Shown: in pieces, positions 51,366-61,760 of the stretch
Numbering within the stretch: the first letter of the stretch is position 1
How the letters are laid out: each line of letters begins with the position of its first letter
Source of the DNA: Quatrionicoccus australiensis
GTDB lineage: Bacteria > Pseudomonadota > Gammaproteobacteria > Burkholderiales > Rhodocyclaceae
Length of the DNA stretch: 64,000 nucleotides
Direction: 5' to 3'
NCBI RefSeq assembly: GCF_020510425.1
Contig: NZ_JAHBAH010000002.1
Coordinates: 81,711 to 145,710 of the forward strand
The notes under the pieces: model-generated
Database searches by the model: none
Seen by the model: the letters and a program-made list of their open reading frames with translations, nothing else
What the model was told of the DNA's origin: nothing
Translations under genes and position numbers: made by a program

Positions 51366-52028
51366 TCAAAGCAGCGATTGCTGAGACCGTTCGGCCACCA
51401 GATTCTCCGCCGGGTAAAGTCGTAAGAAGTCCCGACTTGCCGAGATTGGCGCCTGCAGCCACGCGTCGTAGTCCCGTTCATGCAAAATAACGACCGAGCG
51501 CTTCTCGTCATCGGGTTTGTGAAATAGGCGCATGAAGGGGTGTTGATCGGCATTGATGGTAAGCATCGTATAGCTGTGGATCACATCCCCTGAAGGATTG
51601 CGCTTGGTTGCCCAGAGGCCAGCGATGCCCATTGGCTTGCCATCGGCGCGGGTAATGCGCGTTGATACAGCCCGGCCGCTGCGCCAATCCGGCTCATAGA
51701 TGGCTTCGGCCGGAATGATGCAATGCTGAGCCTGGCGCCACGCATCGCGGTACGACGGCTTCTCATGTACGGTTTCCGAACGGGCATTATAGGTATTGCG
51801 GGCGATGGTGGCATCCTTCGCCCAATGCGGAATCAGGCCGAATGAGCCGACCAGCAGTTCGCGCAGAGGAACAGCTTCGTCGCCGACATCGGCAAACTCA
51901 TGCTTGCGTAAAAATGGGCCTAAATAGCCGGGCCAGAGGCTGGACTTCAGGTCCAGCGGAACATCGCTCACGCCAAAGAAGGACTTGAGACGGGCAGGAT
52001 CGGTTTGTGGATCGTAGTGGGCACACAT
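51366..52028 (-). CDS. yedK: SOS response-associated peptidase family protein (YedK/HMCES)
   Basis: 220 residues from ATG at 52028, chosen so that Cys2 (MCAHYDP) becomes the N-terminal nucleophile. Further active-site residues are in RNTYNARSETVHEKPSYRDA, IIPAEAIYEPDW and GIAGLWA; a late histidine is in HPFMRL. The family crosslinks to abasic sites in single-stranded DNA and shields them. The start lies 14 bp below a terminator of the upstream gene, so it has its own promoter. Confidence 0.9.
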   Translation of the reverse strand: MCAHYDPQTDPARLKSFFGVSDVPLDLKSSLWPGYLGPFLRKHEFADVGDEAVPLRELLVGSFGLIPHWAKDATIARNTYNARSETVHEKPSYRDAWRQAQHCIIPAEAIYEPDWRSGRAVSTRITRADGKPMGIAGLWATKRNPSGDVIHSYTMLTINADQHPFMRLFHKPDDEKRSVVILHERDYDAWLQAPISASRDFLRLYPAENLVAERSQQSLL

Positions 52029-52041
52029 ACAAACCAGCATA

Positions 52042-52082
52042 CCAAAAACGGAAACCCCTCGGGTTTGGACGCCGAGGGGTTT
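52042..52082 (-). terminator. Terminator after the Ala/Lys/Pro-rich gene
   Basis: Minus strand AAACCCCTCGG ... CCGAGGGGTTT followed by CCGTTTTTGG. Strong 11-bp stem. Confidence 0.85.
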
Positions 52083-52098
52083 CGAGACAACCGATTTG

Positions 52099-52419
52099 TT
52101 ACTTGGTCGTCGGTGCAGCGGCAGGCGCAGCAGCCGGTACGGCAGCTTCCTTCTTCTCAGCCTTGTGGCCATGTGCCTTGGCATGCTTCTGAACCGGCTT
52201 GCCGGCTTCCGGCTTTGCTGCGTCGACCTTGGATTCGGCCTTGACCGGTTCGGCGGCCTTCGGCGCTTCAACCTTCTTCTCGACAGCCGCCGGGGCCGGA
52301 GCCGTCACCTTGGTAGCGGGAGCCGACGATGCGGCCGGGGTGGCGGAGCCCTGGGCGAAGGAAGTAGAAGCAAAACCAGCAGCAACAGTCAGGGCAACGA
52401 GGATCTTGGAAACTTGCAT
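52099..52419 (-). CDS. Exported Ala/Pro/Lys-rich low-complexity protein
   Basis: 106 residues from ATG at 52419, with AGGAG nine bases before. The signal peptide MQVSKILVALTVAAGFASTSFAQ is followed by runs of Ala, Pro, Lys and Val and a His-containing stretch (HAKAHGHKAEKKE). Disordered and basic. Function unknown; similar short exported proteins are common in betaproteobacteria. Confidence 0.75.
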   Translation of the reverse strand: MQVSKILVALTVAAGFASTSFAQGSATPAASSAPATKVTAPAPAAVEKKVEAPKAAEPVKAESKVDAAKPEAGKPVQKHAKAHGHKAEKKEAAVPAAAPAAAPTTK

Positions 52420-53171
52420 TTTGAATCTCCTAAACAGGTCGGTTGTTCGTTTGGTTTCAGGTGCTGACAACCATTTGCAGCACCATGAGCCGAATAACGC
52501 GCCGAGTTGCTGCGCCGATGTCAGCAGAAACGTAAGCCTATGTATCGGCCTGTAAGGGGACGTTTGACGAAAGGGAAATTAAAGTACGTTAAGCCTTTGG
52601 AATTGGCTGTAACGGGGAAGTAAGCCGAAACGGACGTAATGGGCGCGTCACATTCACATGCGTGCAGCGGACTTCTGACCGGGAACGGTCAGGAGTCCTA
52701 TGTACAAAGCGCCGCGAGAAGCCGGAACCGCCGAAAATTCCGGCGATCAACCGGCAAGCTGCTTGAGGCGCTCGGCTAGGCGGCCGAAAGCCTCGTTCAC
52801 GTATCCCAGCTTTACGCCAGTTTGCTGCCATTCAAGGTTTCAGGCTGTCCGGCAGCTGGGTGCCCGTAGCTGCCGTTCGCGCAGCCAAGTGTTCAACGGC
52901 TGGTATTTGATTGCAGCTGCCGTTCCCGCCAACAGTACCCTCGCTAGTCTTCGCTCTCAGCGGTCATTTGGTGCGCGCCGTTTGAGCGACTGCTACACAT
53001 GACGTTGCTGCCATTCGAGCTCGCCCGACGAAAATTTCTGGTGCGGAGTGCCTTGAACTAACCTGACGCCTGGTCCGCGTAGTCGATTCTTCACAATGCG
53101 GTAACACGATTGTAACCGTCGGCGATTAATGTCGCCCTTCCGATTTGATTTGCTTTATTGCATGCCGATGT
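52420..53171. other. Gap with degenerate repeats and the ptx promoter region
   Basis: About 52690-52990 contains repeat words (GAAGCCGGAACCGCCGAAAATTCCGGCG, TAGGCGGCCGAAAGCC, GCAGCTGCCGTTCCCGCC). The last 80 bp before ptxA are AT-rich. I looked for a Pho box (two CTGTCAT 11 bp apart) and did not find a convincing one. Confidence 0.45.
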
Positions 53172-53190
53172 TGATTCGAAACTCGAATCA
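53172..53190. promoter_or_regulatory. Perfect inverted repeat before ptxA, candidate PtxE operator
   Basis: TGATTCG-AAACT-CGAATCA, a perfect 7-5-7 inverted repeat, ends 11 bp before the ptxA ATG. It contains a T-N11-A pattern, as LysR-type regulators prefer. Such a close position would suit repression or leader control. Confidence 0.5.
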
Positions 53191-53201
53191 GCCACGGCGG
53201 C

Positions 53202-54026
53202 ATGGAAGGGGTGCCCTTGATTTATCTGAACGACGTATCCATCCGATACCACGACGATCTGGTGGCCCTCCAGCCGACCTCGCTACGTTTCGGTCGCGGG
53301 GAGTTTACTGTACTGCTGGGTGCTTCCGGTGCCGGCAAATCCACCCTCCTGCGCTGTCTTAATCTGCTCAACAAGCCAAGCACCGGTCAGATCAATGTGG
53401 ATGGCATCGGGGCGATTGAGGGCAGCGCGGCCTTGCAGACCCATCGCCGTCAGACCGGCATGGTTTTCCAGCAGCACCAGCTCATCGAGCGCCATACGGC
53501 CCTGGCCAACGTGTTGCTCGGGCGTATCGGCTATCACTCCACCTGGCGTAGCCTCTTTCCGCTGCCACGCGCCGAGCGCCAGATAGCGCTGGAATGCCTG
53601 AACCGGGTTGGTCTACTGCACAAGGCACTGCACCGGGTAGACCAACTGAGCGGCGGGCAACAGCAACGAGTAGGCATTGCTCGGGCCCTGGCACAACAAC
53701 CCCGCCTGATGCTGGCCGACGAGCCCGTGGCGAGTCTCGATCCCGCCAGTTCTCGCCGGATACTTACCCAACTCAAACAGATCTGCCGCGAAGATGGGAT
53801 TACTACCGTGGTCAGTCTGCACCAGGTCGAATTCGCCATAGAGTACGCCGACCGGGTGATCGGCCTGGCCCAAGGCCGCATCGTCTTCGATGGGTCGCCC
53901 GATGCGCTGACCGAGGGTGTGCTTGACATGATCTACGACCAGACGACGCCAGTGCCCACGCGGCCCACCAAAAATGCTCACCTCCTAAACAATCCATCGC
54001 TTGACCTAGCCATCATTGAGGACTAA
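53202..54026 (+). CDS. ptxA: Phosphite ABC transporter, ATP-binding protein
   Basis: 274 residues. Walker A GASGAGKST at 40-48, signature LSGGQQQRVGIARAL, Walker B LMLADEPVASLDP and H-loop VSLHQVEFA place it in the PhnC/PtxA group of phosphonate/phosphite importers. The ribosome binding site for ATG 53202 is poor; a TTG at 53217 with AAGGGG is an alternative. It is the first gene of ptxABCDE with gaps of 3, 2 and 11 bp after it, then an overlap. Confidence 0.9.
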   Translation: MEGVPLIYLNDVSIRYHDDLVALQPTSLRFGRGEFTVLLGASGAGKSTLLRCLNLLNKPSTGQINVDGIGAIEGSAALQTHRRQTGMVFQQHQLIERHTALANVLLGRIGYHSTWRSLFPLPRAERQIALECLNRVGLLHKALHRVDQLSGGQQQRVGIARALAQQPRLMLADEPVASLDPASSRRILTQLKQICREDGITTVVSLHQVEFAIEYADRVIGLAQGRIVFDGSPDALTEGVLDMIYDQTTPVPTRPTKNAHLLNNPSLDLAIIED

Positions 54027-54884
<858 letters not shown>

Positions 54885-54886
54885 GC

Positions 54887-55693
54887 ATGAATACTCGCAG
54901 CCTCGATCACAATGTGATCATTGATCAACAGCAGCGCGCCTGGAACAGCGGCGCGCTGCGACTGGTGACGATGCTTCTTGTCATCGGCCTATGCATCCAC
55001 TATGTCGGACTGTTCGACGGGGAGCGCCTAGCTGACGGAGGCCCTGCCATCCTCCTTTTACTCAGTGAAATGTTCCCGCCGGACTTTCAGAACGCCCGCA
55101 GTTGGCTCAAACCGCTGATCGATACGCTGGCCATGAGCGTGGCCGGTACCGCTCTGGCGGTCGTGCTATCTATTCCCCTGGCCTTCCTCGCGGCCCGCAA
55201 CACCACGCCGCATCCGGTGATCTATCAGGTGGCCCGAGCCACCCTGAATGCGCTGCGCTCGATTCCCGAACTGATCCTGGGCATCATTTTCGTTGCTGCG
55301 GTTGGCTTTGGCGCGCTGCCTGGCGTACTGGCTTTGGGCTTGCACTCTGTAGGCATGATCGGCAAGTTCTTTGCCGAAGCCATCGAGCATGCCGACGAAG
55401 CGCCCATTGAGGCAGCTCGTGCCGCTGGCGCCACGCCTATCCAGGTTCTCCTGCACGGGGTTATCCCGCAAGTGCTGCCGCAAATGGCGGACATCTCGAT
55501 CTATCGCTGGGAATACAACTTCCGTGCCTCGACTGTCATGGGCATGGTGGGCGCTGGCGGCATTGGCTTCGAGCTCATGGGTTCTCTGCGCATCATGCAG
55601 TATCAGGAGGTCTCGGCCATCCTGCTTGTGATCCTGCTCATGGTTACGCTGGTTGATACATTCAGCAGCACGCTCAGAAAACGCTTCAAATGA
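54887..55693 (+). CDS. ptxC: Phosphite ABC transporter, permease
   Basis: 268 residues with six predicted membrane helices (first at about 25-42). The EAA loop reads [37 protein letters not shown], typical of the PhnE/PtxC family. Length and order match other ptx operons. Confidence 0.92.
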   Translation: MNTRSLDHNVIIDQQQRAWNSGALRLVTMLLVIGLCIHYVGLFDGERLADGGPAILLLLSEMFPPDFQNARSWLKPLIDTLAMSVAGTALAVVLSIPLAFLAARNTTPHPVIYQVARATLNALRSIPELILGIIFVAAVGFGALPGVLALGLHSVGMIGKFFAEAIEHADEAPIEAARAAGATPIQVLLHGVIPQVLPQMADISIYRWEYNFRASTVMGMVGAGGIGFELMGSLRIMQYQEVSAILLVILLMVTLVDTFSSTLRKRFK

Positions 55694-55704
55694 ATGGAGA
55701 CAAT

Positions 55705-56712
55705 ATGAAGCCTAAAGTCGTCCTTACCAGCTGGGTGCATCCGGAAGTCATCAATCGGCTGGCTGAACATTGCGACGTAGTTCCCAATACGACTCGCGAG
55801 CGCCTCTCCAGAGAGGAAATCCTGAGTCGCGCCAAGGATGCAGATGCGATCATGACCTTCATGACCGACAGCGTCGACCAAGAGTTTCTGTCTTCCTGTC
55901 CCCGTCTGAAAGTCGTCGGCTGTGCCTTGAAGGGTTATGACAACTACGATGTCGATGCCTGTACCCAGCATGGCATCTGGCTCACCAATGTGCCCGATCT
56001 GCTGACCATTCCGACAGCGGAACTGACGATCGGCCTGTTGATCGGACTTACCAGGAAGATTATTCAGGGCGATCAACTGGTCCGCAGCGGTTCCTTCGAC
56101 GGATGGCGACCTGTGCTTTACGGCGCCGGCCTGACAGGCCGAACTTTAGGCATCATCGGCATGGGTGCTGTGGGACAGGCCATCGTTGCCCGCTTGCAAG
56201 GCTATGAACTAAAGCTGTTGTACGCCGACCCCCGACCTTTGCCCCCCGAGATAGAGGCTCGCCTTGGTCTGCGCCGTGTCGCTGTGGATCAATTGCTGGC
56301 GGAAAGCGACTATGTCGTTCCGATGCTTCCGATCAGCGAAGAAACGCTTCACCTGATCGACGCCGATGCGATCACAACCATGAAAGCCGGAGCGTTCCTC
56401 GTCAATGCCTGTCGTGGTTCCGTCGTCGATGAGGAGGCGGTGGCTGATGCGCTTGCTGCCGGCAAGCTCGCCGGGTATGCCGCGGATGTCTTCGAACTCG
56501 AGGAGTGGGCCCGGCCGGATCGACCGACGAATATATCCGGACGTCTGCTGGCGGATTCCGAGCGAACGCTGTTCACACCACATATTGGCTCTGCCGTGGA
56601 CTCCGTCCGCCTGGCGATTGAAATGGAGGCAACGACCAATATCCTGCAGGCCTTGGCTGGCCAGGAACCGCAAGGTGCAGTCAATCGCCCGGTAGCAAAG
56701 GTCGCAGCCTGA
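55705..56712 (+). CDS. ptxD: NAD-dependent phosphite dehydrogenase
   Basis: 335 residues from ATG at 55705 (GGAG upstream). It oxidises phosphite to phosphate with NAD+. It follows the known PtxD closely: [17 protein letters not shown] with K76, nucleotide loop GMGAVG at 152-157, acidic D175 where NAD-specific enzymes have Glu/Asp, R237 in [10 protein letters not shown]266 in [14 protein letters not shown] and H293 in TPHIGSAV. The WARPDRP stretch separates PtxD from ordinary 2-hydroxyacid dehydrogenases. Together with ptxABC it lets the cell use phosphite as sole phosphorus source. Confidence 0.95.
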   Translation: MKPKVVLTSWVHPEVINRLAEHCDVVPNTTRERLSREEILSRAKDADAIMTFMTDSVDQEFLSSCPRLKVVGCALKGYDNYDVDACTQHGIWLTNVPDLLTIPTAELTIGLLIGLTRKIIQGDQLVRSGSFDGWRPVLYGAGLTGRTLGIIGMGAVGQAIVARLQGYELKLLYADPRPLPPEIEARLGLRRVAVDQLLAESDYVVPMLPISEETLHLIDADAITTMKAGAFLVNACRGSVVDEEAVADALAAGKLAGYAADVFELEEWARPDRPTNISGRLLADSERTLFTPHIGSAVDSVRLAIEMEATTNILQALAGQEPQGAVNRPVAKVAA

Positions 56713-57638
56713 ACACACTCAACCTCGACCAGGTTGCGAGTTTTCTCGCTATCGCCCGACTGGGCAGCTTTCGTGCAGCGGCGCAAGAGCTGGGGATTTC
56801 CCAGGGGGCCATCTCACAGCAATTACAAAAGCTGGAGCGCCTACTGGGTGCCCGTCTTGTCGAGCGGGACCCCAAGGGCTGTCGGTTGACGGTGGAAGGG
56901 CGGGAGTTCGAAGGTCATGCCCGAGATCTCCACCGCCTCGCCAACAATGCGCTCAACACATTTCGAGAGCGTCGCCTTGTCGTCGGCGCCAGCAGCAATA
57001 TTGGCATCTATCTGCTCCACCCTTATCTCAAGGCGTATGGCGACGAAAGCGGGGCAAGCATTGACATCCAGATTAGCCGAAACCTGGTGGTTGCCGAACA
57101 ACTCGCCAAAGGCGAGATTGATGTCGCTCTCATGGAATGGTGGGACGAGCGTCCAGGCTATGTCTCGCGCGTCTGGCGAACAGAGGAAATGGTTGTCATC
57201 GTTGCGCCTGAACATCCCTGGGCAGGATTGCCCTATTTGAGTTGCAGCCAATTAAGGCAGACGCCGATGCTTGGCGGCGAGCCCGGTACGGGTACTGGAC
57301 GGCTTCTGGCGGAGTATCTGGGTATCGAATTGGCAGAGCTATCAATCGGTGCACGCCTGGGTTCAACCGATGCCGTCAAGCAATGGGTGAAAGCGGGGAT
57401 GGGTGTGTCGTTGGCACTTGCCGGAACTGTCGATGATGAGACAAGATCAGGGAAGCTAGTCGCCATCCCGCTGGAAGGAAACCCGCCACCACGCAAGGCC
57501 CTTCAGGTGGTTTGGCGGGATTCGCTCAGCGATGAGCATGCGGCTTGTCGATTCGGGACTTGGCTGGTTGAATCAGCCGCGTTATCGCATCAAAAAAATG
57601 TCCAGGTTCATCCAGCGCGCTGGCCATTGGGTGAGTAG
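56709..57638 (+). CDS. ptxE: LysR-family regulator of the phosphite operon; probable CTG start
   Basis: 309 residues if it starts at CTG 56709, which overlaps the ptxD stop (CTGA). The helix-turn-helix ([42 protein letters not shown]) lies in frame before the first usual start, a TTG at 56886, so a start there would delete the DNA-binding domain. No ATG, GTG or TTG exists between ptxD's last codons and the HTH. AAAGG lies about 7 bases before the CTG. Position after ptxD matches PtxE of known ptx operons. Confidence 0.8.
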   Translation: MNTLNLDQVASFLAIARLGSFRAAAQELGISQGAISQQLQKLERLLGARLVERDPKGCRLTVEGREFEGHARDLHRLANNALNTFRERRLVVGASSNIGIYLLHPYLKAYGDESGASIDIQISRNLVVAEQLAKGEIDVALMEWWDERPGYVSRVWRTEEMVVIVAPEHPWAGLPYLSCSQLRQTPMLGGEPGTGTGRLLAEYLGIELAELSIGARLGSTDAVKQWVKAGMGVSLALAGTVDDETRSGKLVAIPLEGNPPPRKALQVVWRDSLSDEHAACRFGTWLVESAALSHQKNVQVHPARWPLGE

Positions 57639-57850
57639 CGAAATTCGACAAGCAGCCGCTCAGATTCGTCATCTGAGAGTATTCTGTTGGACGTAGTTGA
57701 AAGGCGGCAATGGAGGCTGTAGCTGCCGCTAAATCTGCTCGCACCCAATGACCGATAACGCCGAGTTGCTCGCGTAGGCTTTCCGGCAGGTTTCAGAGTC
57801 AAGCGGTCGGTCCGATGACCACTCAGGAGAAGAGGCGACCGGCAGCTCTT
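57639..57850. repeat. Degenerate repeat DNA flanking the insertion sequence
   Basis: Words such as GAGGCTGTAGCTGCCGCTAAATCTGCTCG and CAAGCGGTCGGTCCGATGACC resemble the other repeat gaps. The insertion sequence landed inside it, since repeat-like CCGGCAGTTGCC continues on the far side at 59480. Confidence 0.45.
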
Positions 57851-59481
57851 GGCCCAGACTGTGTAAAAACGTGAACGAATTTCGCCTTGCCAGGTCAATG
57901 CAGTAGGCATTTACTGGGGGCGACTGAGATGAAGCGTTTCGTTCAAGGCGAGAGCCGGACTCAAAGCACATTGTTGCCGGAGCTACTCGATGACTATATT
58001 TCCGAATCAAATCCAGTCCGTGTGATTGATGTCTTCGTCGATGAACTGTCGCTAGGCAAACTAGGTTTCGAAGGTGTTGATCCGGCAGAGACGGGGCGGC
58101 CGGCCTACCATCCATCGGTACTGCTGAAACTCTATATCTACGGCTACCTCAACCGCATCCAGTCGAGCCGGAGGTTAGAGCGAGAGGCTCAGCGTAATGT
58201 AGAACTGATGTGGCTGACGGGACGTCTCACGCCTGACCACAAGACTATCGCCAATTTCCGCAAGGACAATGGCAAGTCCATCCGGAATGTTTGCCGTCAA
58301 TTCGTTGTCCTGTGTCAGCAATTAAGTTTCTTCACCGAAGCCTTGGTCGCCATCGACGGCAGCAAATTCAAGGCCGTGAATAATCGTGATCGGAATTTCA
58401 CCAGCGCCAAGCTGCAACGGCGGATGGAGGAAATCGAATCAAGTATCAATCGCTACCTGACTGAACTTGACACCGCCGACCGCCAAGAACCGGCTGTGGC
58501 GCAAGCCAGGTCAGAGCGACTACAGGACAAGATCGCTACCCTGAAGGCACAGATGAAAGAACTTCAGGCCATTGAGGTTCAACTCAATGCAACACCGGAC
58601 AAGCAGATTTCCCTGACCGATCCGGATGCCCGTTCGATGAAGACCCGTGGCACGGGGATCGTCGGCTACAACGTCCAGACAGCAGTGGATGCCAAGCATC
58701 ACCTCATTGTTGCGCATGAGGTCACCAACATCGGCATTGACCGAGACCAGCTGAGTTCCATGGCCAAGAGCGCTCGTGCGGCGATGGGCGTGGCAGACCT
58801 CACCGTGATTGCCGACCGGGGTTATTTCAAGGGCGAAGAAATTTTGGCCTGCCACGAAGCGGGCATTCATGCCATTGTTCCCAAAACGACCACTTCCGGC
58901 GCTAAGGCGGCGGGACGATTTGACCGGGCTGACTTCATTTACGATGCGGAGAAAAATGAATACTGCTGCCCGGCCGGAGACCACCTGATCTGGCGATACG
59001 CGAGTCGGCAGGACGGCTTGCTGCAAAATCGGTACTGGAGTTCAAACTGCCAGCGATGTGCCATCAAGGAGAAATGCACCCCCAGTACGAAACGACGCAT
59101 CACTCGATGGGAACATGAGGGTGTGCTTATGGCCATGCAAAACCGACTGGATCACGCACCCGACAGCATGCGTATCCGGCGTCAGACGGTGGAGCATCCC
59201 TTCGGAACGCTCAAGTTGTGGATGGGCAGCGCGCACTTCTTGACCAGAACACTGGATCGGGTGAGCACGGAGATGGGATTACATGTGCTCGCCTACAATT
59301 TGAAGCGTGTGATGAAAATCCTGGGCAATGAGTCCCTGATGGAAGCAATGCGGGCCTGAAAAGGCCTTAATTCGAACCGGTCTGTCGTTTTACTACCCAA
59401 TTCCACCAATTCCCCATCGCGACGGCCCAACCGCACGTCAGGCCTGCAAAATTCCCGCTACGTTTTTACACACTCTGGGCC
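57851..59481 (+). mobile_element. IS1182-family insertion sequence, complete
   Basis: About 1.63 kb bounded by inverted ends cccagaNtgtgtaaaaacg, at 57853 and (inverted) ending 59479, with one mismatch (C/G). It holds one intact transposase gene. No clear target duplication was found: flanks read CGGCAGCTCTT and CGGCAGTTGCC. Confidence 0.85.
57929..59359 (+). CDS. IS1182-family DDE transposase
   Basis: 476 residues from ATG at 57929. N-terminal helical domain (RPAYHPSVLLKLYIYGYLNRIQSSRRLEREAQRNVELMWLTG) then a DDE core: D in VAIDGSKFKAVN, D in TVIADRGYFKGEE and E in the C-terminal VEHPFGTLKLWMG, with a Cys-rich insert (CQRCAIKEKC). All expected blocks are intact, so it should be active. Confidence 0.93.
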   Translation: MKRFVQGESRTQSTLLPELLDDYISESNPVRVIDVFVDELSLGKLGFEGVDPAETGRPAYHPSVLLKLYIYGYLNRIQSSRRLEREAQRNVELMWLTGRLTPDHKTIANFRKDNGKSIRNVCRQFVVLCQQLSFFTEALVAIDGSKFKAVNNRDRNFTSAKLQRRMEEIESSINRYLTELDTADRQEPAVAQARSERLQDKIATLKAQMKELQAIEVQLNATPDKQISLTDPDARSMKTRGTGIVGYNVQTAVDAKHHLIVAHEVTNIGIDRDQLSSMAKSARAAMGVADLTVIADRGYFKGEEILACHEAGIHAIVPKTTTSGAKAAGRFDRADFIYDAEKNEYCCPAGDHLIWRYASRQDGLLQNRYWSSNCQRCAIKEKCTPSTKRRITRWEHEGVLMAMQNRLDHAPDSMRIRRQTVEHPFGTLKLWMGSAHFLTRTLDRVSTEMGLHVLAYNLKRVMKILGNESLMEAMRA

Positions 59482-59619
59482 GGCAGTTGCCTGATGATAA
59501 TTTCATTGTAACTATGCCAAGTTGGTCAGGCGCCTGATATTTGCTGGTTATATTTGGTGAGAATTCATGGTCAACTCACGTGATATTCCGCACCAATCGG
59601 CGGAATTCGTTCATGCTCA

Positions 59620-59913
59620 TCAGTAGCCCGCCTCTTTCTGGTGACGGAATGCCATGACATAGACCGCATCGGCCGCCGGTTCGTGGCGGTACAAGGCCAC
59701 ATAGCCGGAATCCCCGTAGGTAATCACCAGCTCGCGCAACTCCGGCATGTCAGGGAGCGGTCGGCCAATGTCTGGGGCCGTTTCCAGCAGCAGGAAGTGC
59801 CGCTCAATGGCCTGGCCGGCCCGCCTGGCGGCTTCCGGGGCCTTGGCGACCAGGAACTGCCGACATCGTTCCAAACCATCCGCCGCGCCTTCGGTGACGA
59901 TTACGTGTGGCAC
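59620..59913 (-). CDS. ParE/RelE-family toxin
   Basis: 97 residues, MPHVIVTEGAADGLERCRQFLVAKAPEAARRAGQAIERHFLLLETAPDIGRPLPDMPELRELVITYGDSGYVALYRHEPAADAVYVMAFRHQKEAGY: ParE-type fold and length, with the final strand YVMAFRHQKEAGY. ParE toxins attack gyrase. Overlaps the antitoxin stop by 13 bases. Confidence 0.88.
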   Translation of the reverse strand: MPHVIVTEGAADGLERCRQFLVAKAPEAARRAGQAIERHFLLLETAPDIGRPLPDMPELRELVITYGDSGYVALYRHEPAADAVYVMAFRHQKEAGY

Positions 59914-60173
59914 TCAGGCATCGCCTTTTCGTCTTCGGTGCCCCAGGTGTTCAACCAGGTGCGCACTTCCTGGCCGGTCAAGTGCCGTCCGGTTTCCTGA
60001 TAGGCCGCCCAGGAAGCTAAGGCTTCCTGTTTGAAGCTCTCGCGGGCTTCCTCCCGTTCGACGTATTGCTGGATGGCTTCGAGCATGATCCAGTGCGGCG
60101 AGCGGCGGCGCTGACTGGCGAGGTGTTGGACGCGGCCCTTCAGCGCCTCTTCAATCTTGAGCGATGTTGCCAT
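59901..60173 (-). CDS. RHH (CopG-like) antitoxin
   Basis: 90 residues. MATSLKIEEALKGRVQHLASQRRRSPHWIMLEAIQQYVEREE is a ribbon-helix-helix DNA-binding domain. The tail would bind the ParE toxin. It leads the operon, and the operator at 60185-60209 lies just upstream. Confidence 0.88.
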   Translation of the reverse strand: MATSLKIEEALKGRVQHLASQRRRSPHWIMLEAIQQYVEREEARESFKQEALASWAAYQETGRHLTGQEVRTWLNTWGTEDEKAMPECHT

Positions 60174-60184
60174 TGCTGTTCTCC

Positions 60185-60209
60185 TATCACTTGGTAATAC
60201 CTAGTGATA
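60185..60209. promoter_or_regulatory. Operator of the ParE/RHH operon
   Basis: TATCACTTGG ... CCTAGTGATA, a near-perfect inverted repeat 12 bp before the antitoxin ATG, as RHH antitoxins use. Confidence 0.65.
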
Positions 60210-60298
60210 ACTTAGCCCTTCCGGCCCTGTCCGTCAAATGATCGTCTAACGGCCGCGCCAATATTGTCCGTAAAGATGTTGATTTAGCGAGAAGTCGG

Positions 60299-60419
60299 AC
60301 AATATAATTGTCGGACGGAATAACGGACAAAAAGCTCAGAAATGGCATTGATTGGCTATGCACGTGTATGGGGTCTGAGGCGCAGTGGAACGGAAAAAGC
60401 AGTTAAGGCAACGTCATAA
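60299..60419 (+). pseudogene. Tn3-type res site and resolvase N-terminal remnant
   Basis: GTCGGACAATATAATTGTCGGAC at about 60295-60317 is a typical resolvase binding repeat. 25 bp on, ATG 60342 opens MALIGYARVWGLRR, the start of a serine resolvase (MALIGYARVS...). The serine is replaced and the frame ends after 25 codons. The adjacent toxin-antitoxin pair may be the passenger of this lost Tn3-family element. Confidence 0.6.
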
Positions 60420-60720
60420 CCTGGCGACTGGCAGGAATATGCCCATTCCGGCCAGTCGCGTTTCTCCAAACCGGTCAGTCAGCCAAATCCAGATATTGCG
60501 AACTGGAGTGCTCCAAAGCGGCCGTTGGCGACCTCACCCAATCGGCCAGGAAGCGTCATTCGGAGTTCTTCACCATTGCGGCCATTAGATGAACATCGCA
60601 CAAGTTCGCGGATAGAAGGTCGGCAGTACAATTGCACTTGAAGGCAGGATTGTTAGGTTCGCTTTTGCAGGAGCGCGAAGGATTGCTGCCGAGCAATGCG
60701 CTGGCCGCAATCCCTCACTA
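60420..60720. other. Gap with degenerate repeats
   Basis: Words such as CCATTCCGGCCAGTCGCG, AAAGCGGCCGTTGGCGACCTCACCCAATCGGCC recur from other gaps of the window. No gene. Confidence 0.4.
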
Positions 60721-61221
60721 TCAGTGTGTGATCGACTTGAATCCCGGGTCGTTGAAATACTTGCCGTAATTGTCCAGCGCGGCAATCACCCTGACGGCGC
60801 CATCTGCGGGCTTGGCCTTTTTCGATTTGCCGGCCATTTGTTCCGCGCCGGCAAGCAGGTCGGCGACGATTATGTGTAACTGAGCATCCGCTTTTGGCTC
60901 CAGCTTGCAGTTGGCAACAATCTCGCCTACCGCTCCTTCGACCTTGTGTGCAAGGCCGCTGTAAGCCTTGCTCGGCAAACGGTTTTTGTGAATGGCTTCG
61001 AGCGATGCCGCCATTGACTGGCGAATGTCGCTGATGGCCTTACGCAGAGGCGCGTCGGTTTCCCATTTTTTCCCGGCGTTCAGTTGCAAGACGGCTGCCG
61101 CGCCGTCATGAGCGTGGGCGTGGGTATCGCCATGATCGTGTGCCGCTTCGCTCGTAGCAAAGGCATGGCCGGCGGTGGCAAGGGAAATGGCGGTGAGGAC
61201 TATCAGGATTTTGTGTTTCAT
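60721..61221 (-). CDS. Exported His-rich helical protein
   Basis: 166 residues from ATG at 61221. Signal peptide MKHKILIVLTAISLATAGHAFA, then a histidine run (AAHDHGDTHAHAHDG) that could bind metal, then a helical domain (APLRKAISDIRQSMAASLEAIHKNRL ... LEPKADAQLHIIVADLLAGAEQM). Last gene of the sigma/anti-sigma/sensor run, 95 bp after the sensor gene. The His cluster fits a metal-response cluster. Family not named with certainty. Confidence 0.7.
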   Translation of the reverse strand: MKHKILIVLTAISLATAGHAFATSEAAHDHGDTHAHAHDGAAAVLQLNAGKKWETDAPLRKAISDIRQSMAASLEAIHKNRLPSKAYSGLAHKVEGAVGEIVANCKLEPKADAQLHIIVADLLAGAEQMAGKSKKAKPADGAVRVIAALDNYGKYFNDPGFKSITH

Positions 61222-61316
61222 TATCAATGTTCTCCAAGCAGGTTTTCGATGGGAGCCGGCTGATACCGGCCTTGGTGCTTCAACGAACCTGCGGTGAAAA
61301 TGTTCCGTGGGGACCC

Positions 61317-61760
61317 TCAATCACGGTGCAATTGCTCTATCGCCGAAGCCCCGGCTGGCTGGTTAAGCAGCAATTGAGCTAGGCGCGTCCGTTGCTCGGG
61401 GGAGAGTAGCTCGCGTTCTTGTAACAATTGCTGGATTATTCGCTTCTGTTGATCGTCCTGCAGACCCGCGATAGCAGCGCGTTCGGCATCGATCAGCGCC
61501 AGGTCAGGAGTCTCCGCAAAAATCGCGTGGATCAACCTGTCGCGATGAATGCGGATTGTCGTGGCGCTGGCACTAAGCTGGGCAAGGAAGATTCCCTCCG
61601 ATGCATGCCAGTGGCGCGTTTGCTCCTCGGTCAGTTGCAGATGGCGTGGCAGGCCCGGAAACCTGTCGTTGCCCACTGTGCGATAGACGATGGCGCCGAG
61701 TACGCCGATGTTAATGAGCAGTGAAACGGCCAATATGGCCCGCAGCAGGGTGGGTTTCAT
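61317..61760 (-). CDS. Periplasmic heavy-metal sensor (CnrX/Spy-like)
   Basis: 147 residues from ATG at 61760. One N-terminal membrane anchor (LLRAILAVSLLINIGVLGAIVYRTV) and a helical periplasmic part with LPRHLQLTEEQTRHWHASEG ... LLSPEQRTRLAQLLLNQ, the CnrX/CzcE-Spy style fold with His ligands. It overlaps the anti-sigma stop by ATGA. Probably passes a metal signal to the anti-sigma factor. Confidence 0.75.
   Translation of the reverse strand: MKPTLLRAILAVSLLINIGVLGAIVYRTVGNDRFPGLPRHLQLTEEQTRHWHASEGIFLAQLSASATTIRIHRDRLIHAIFAETPDLALIDAERAAIAGLQDDQQKRIIQQLLQERELLSPEQRTRLAQLLLNQPAGASAIEQLHRD

Noticed and set aside
53000..53201. Pho box before ptxA
   Set aside because: TGTAACCG and ATGTCGCC words occur, but not as two CTGTCAT-like units 11 bp apart.
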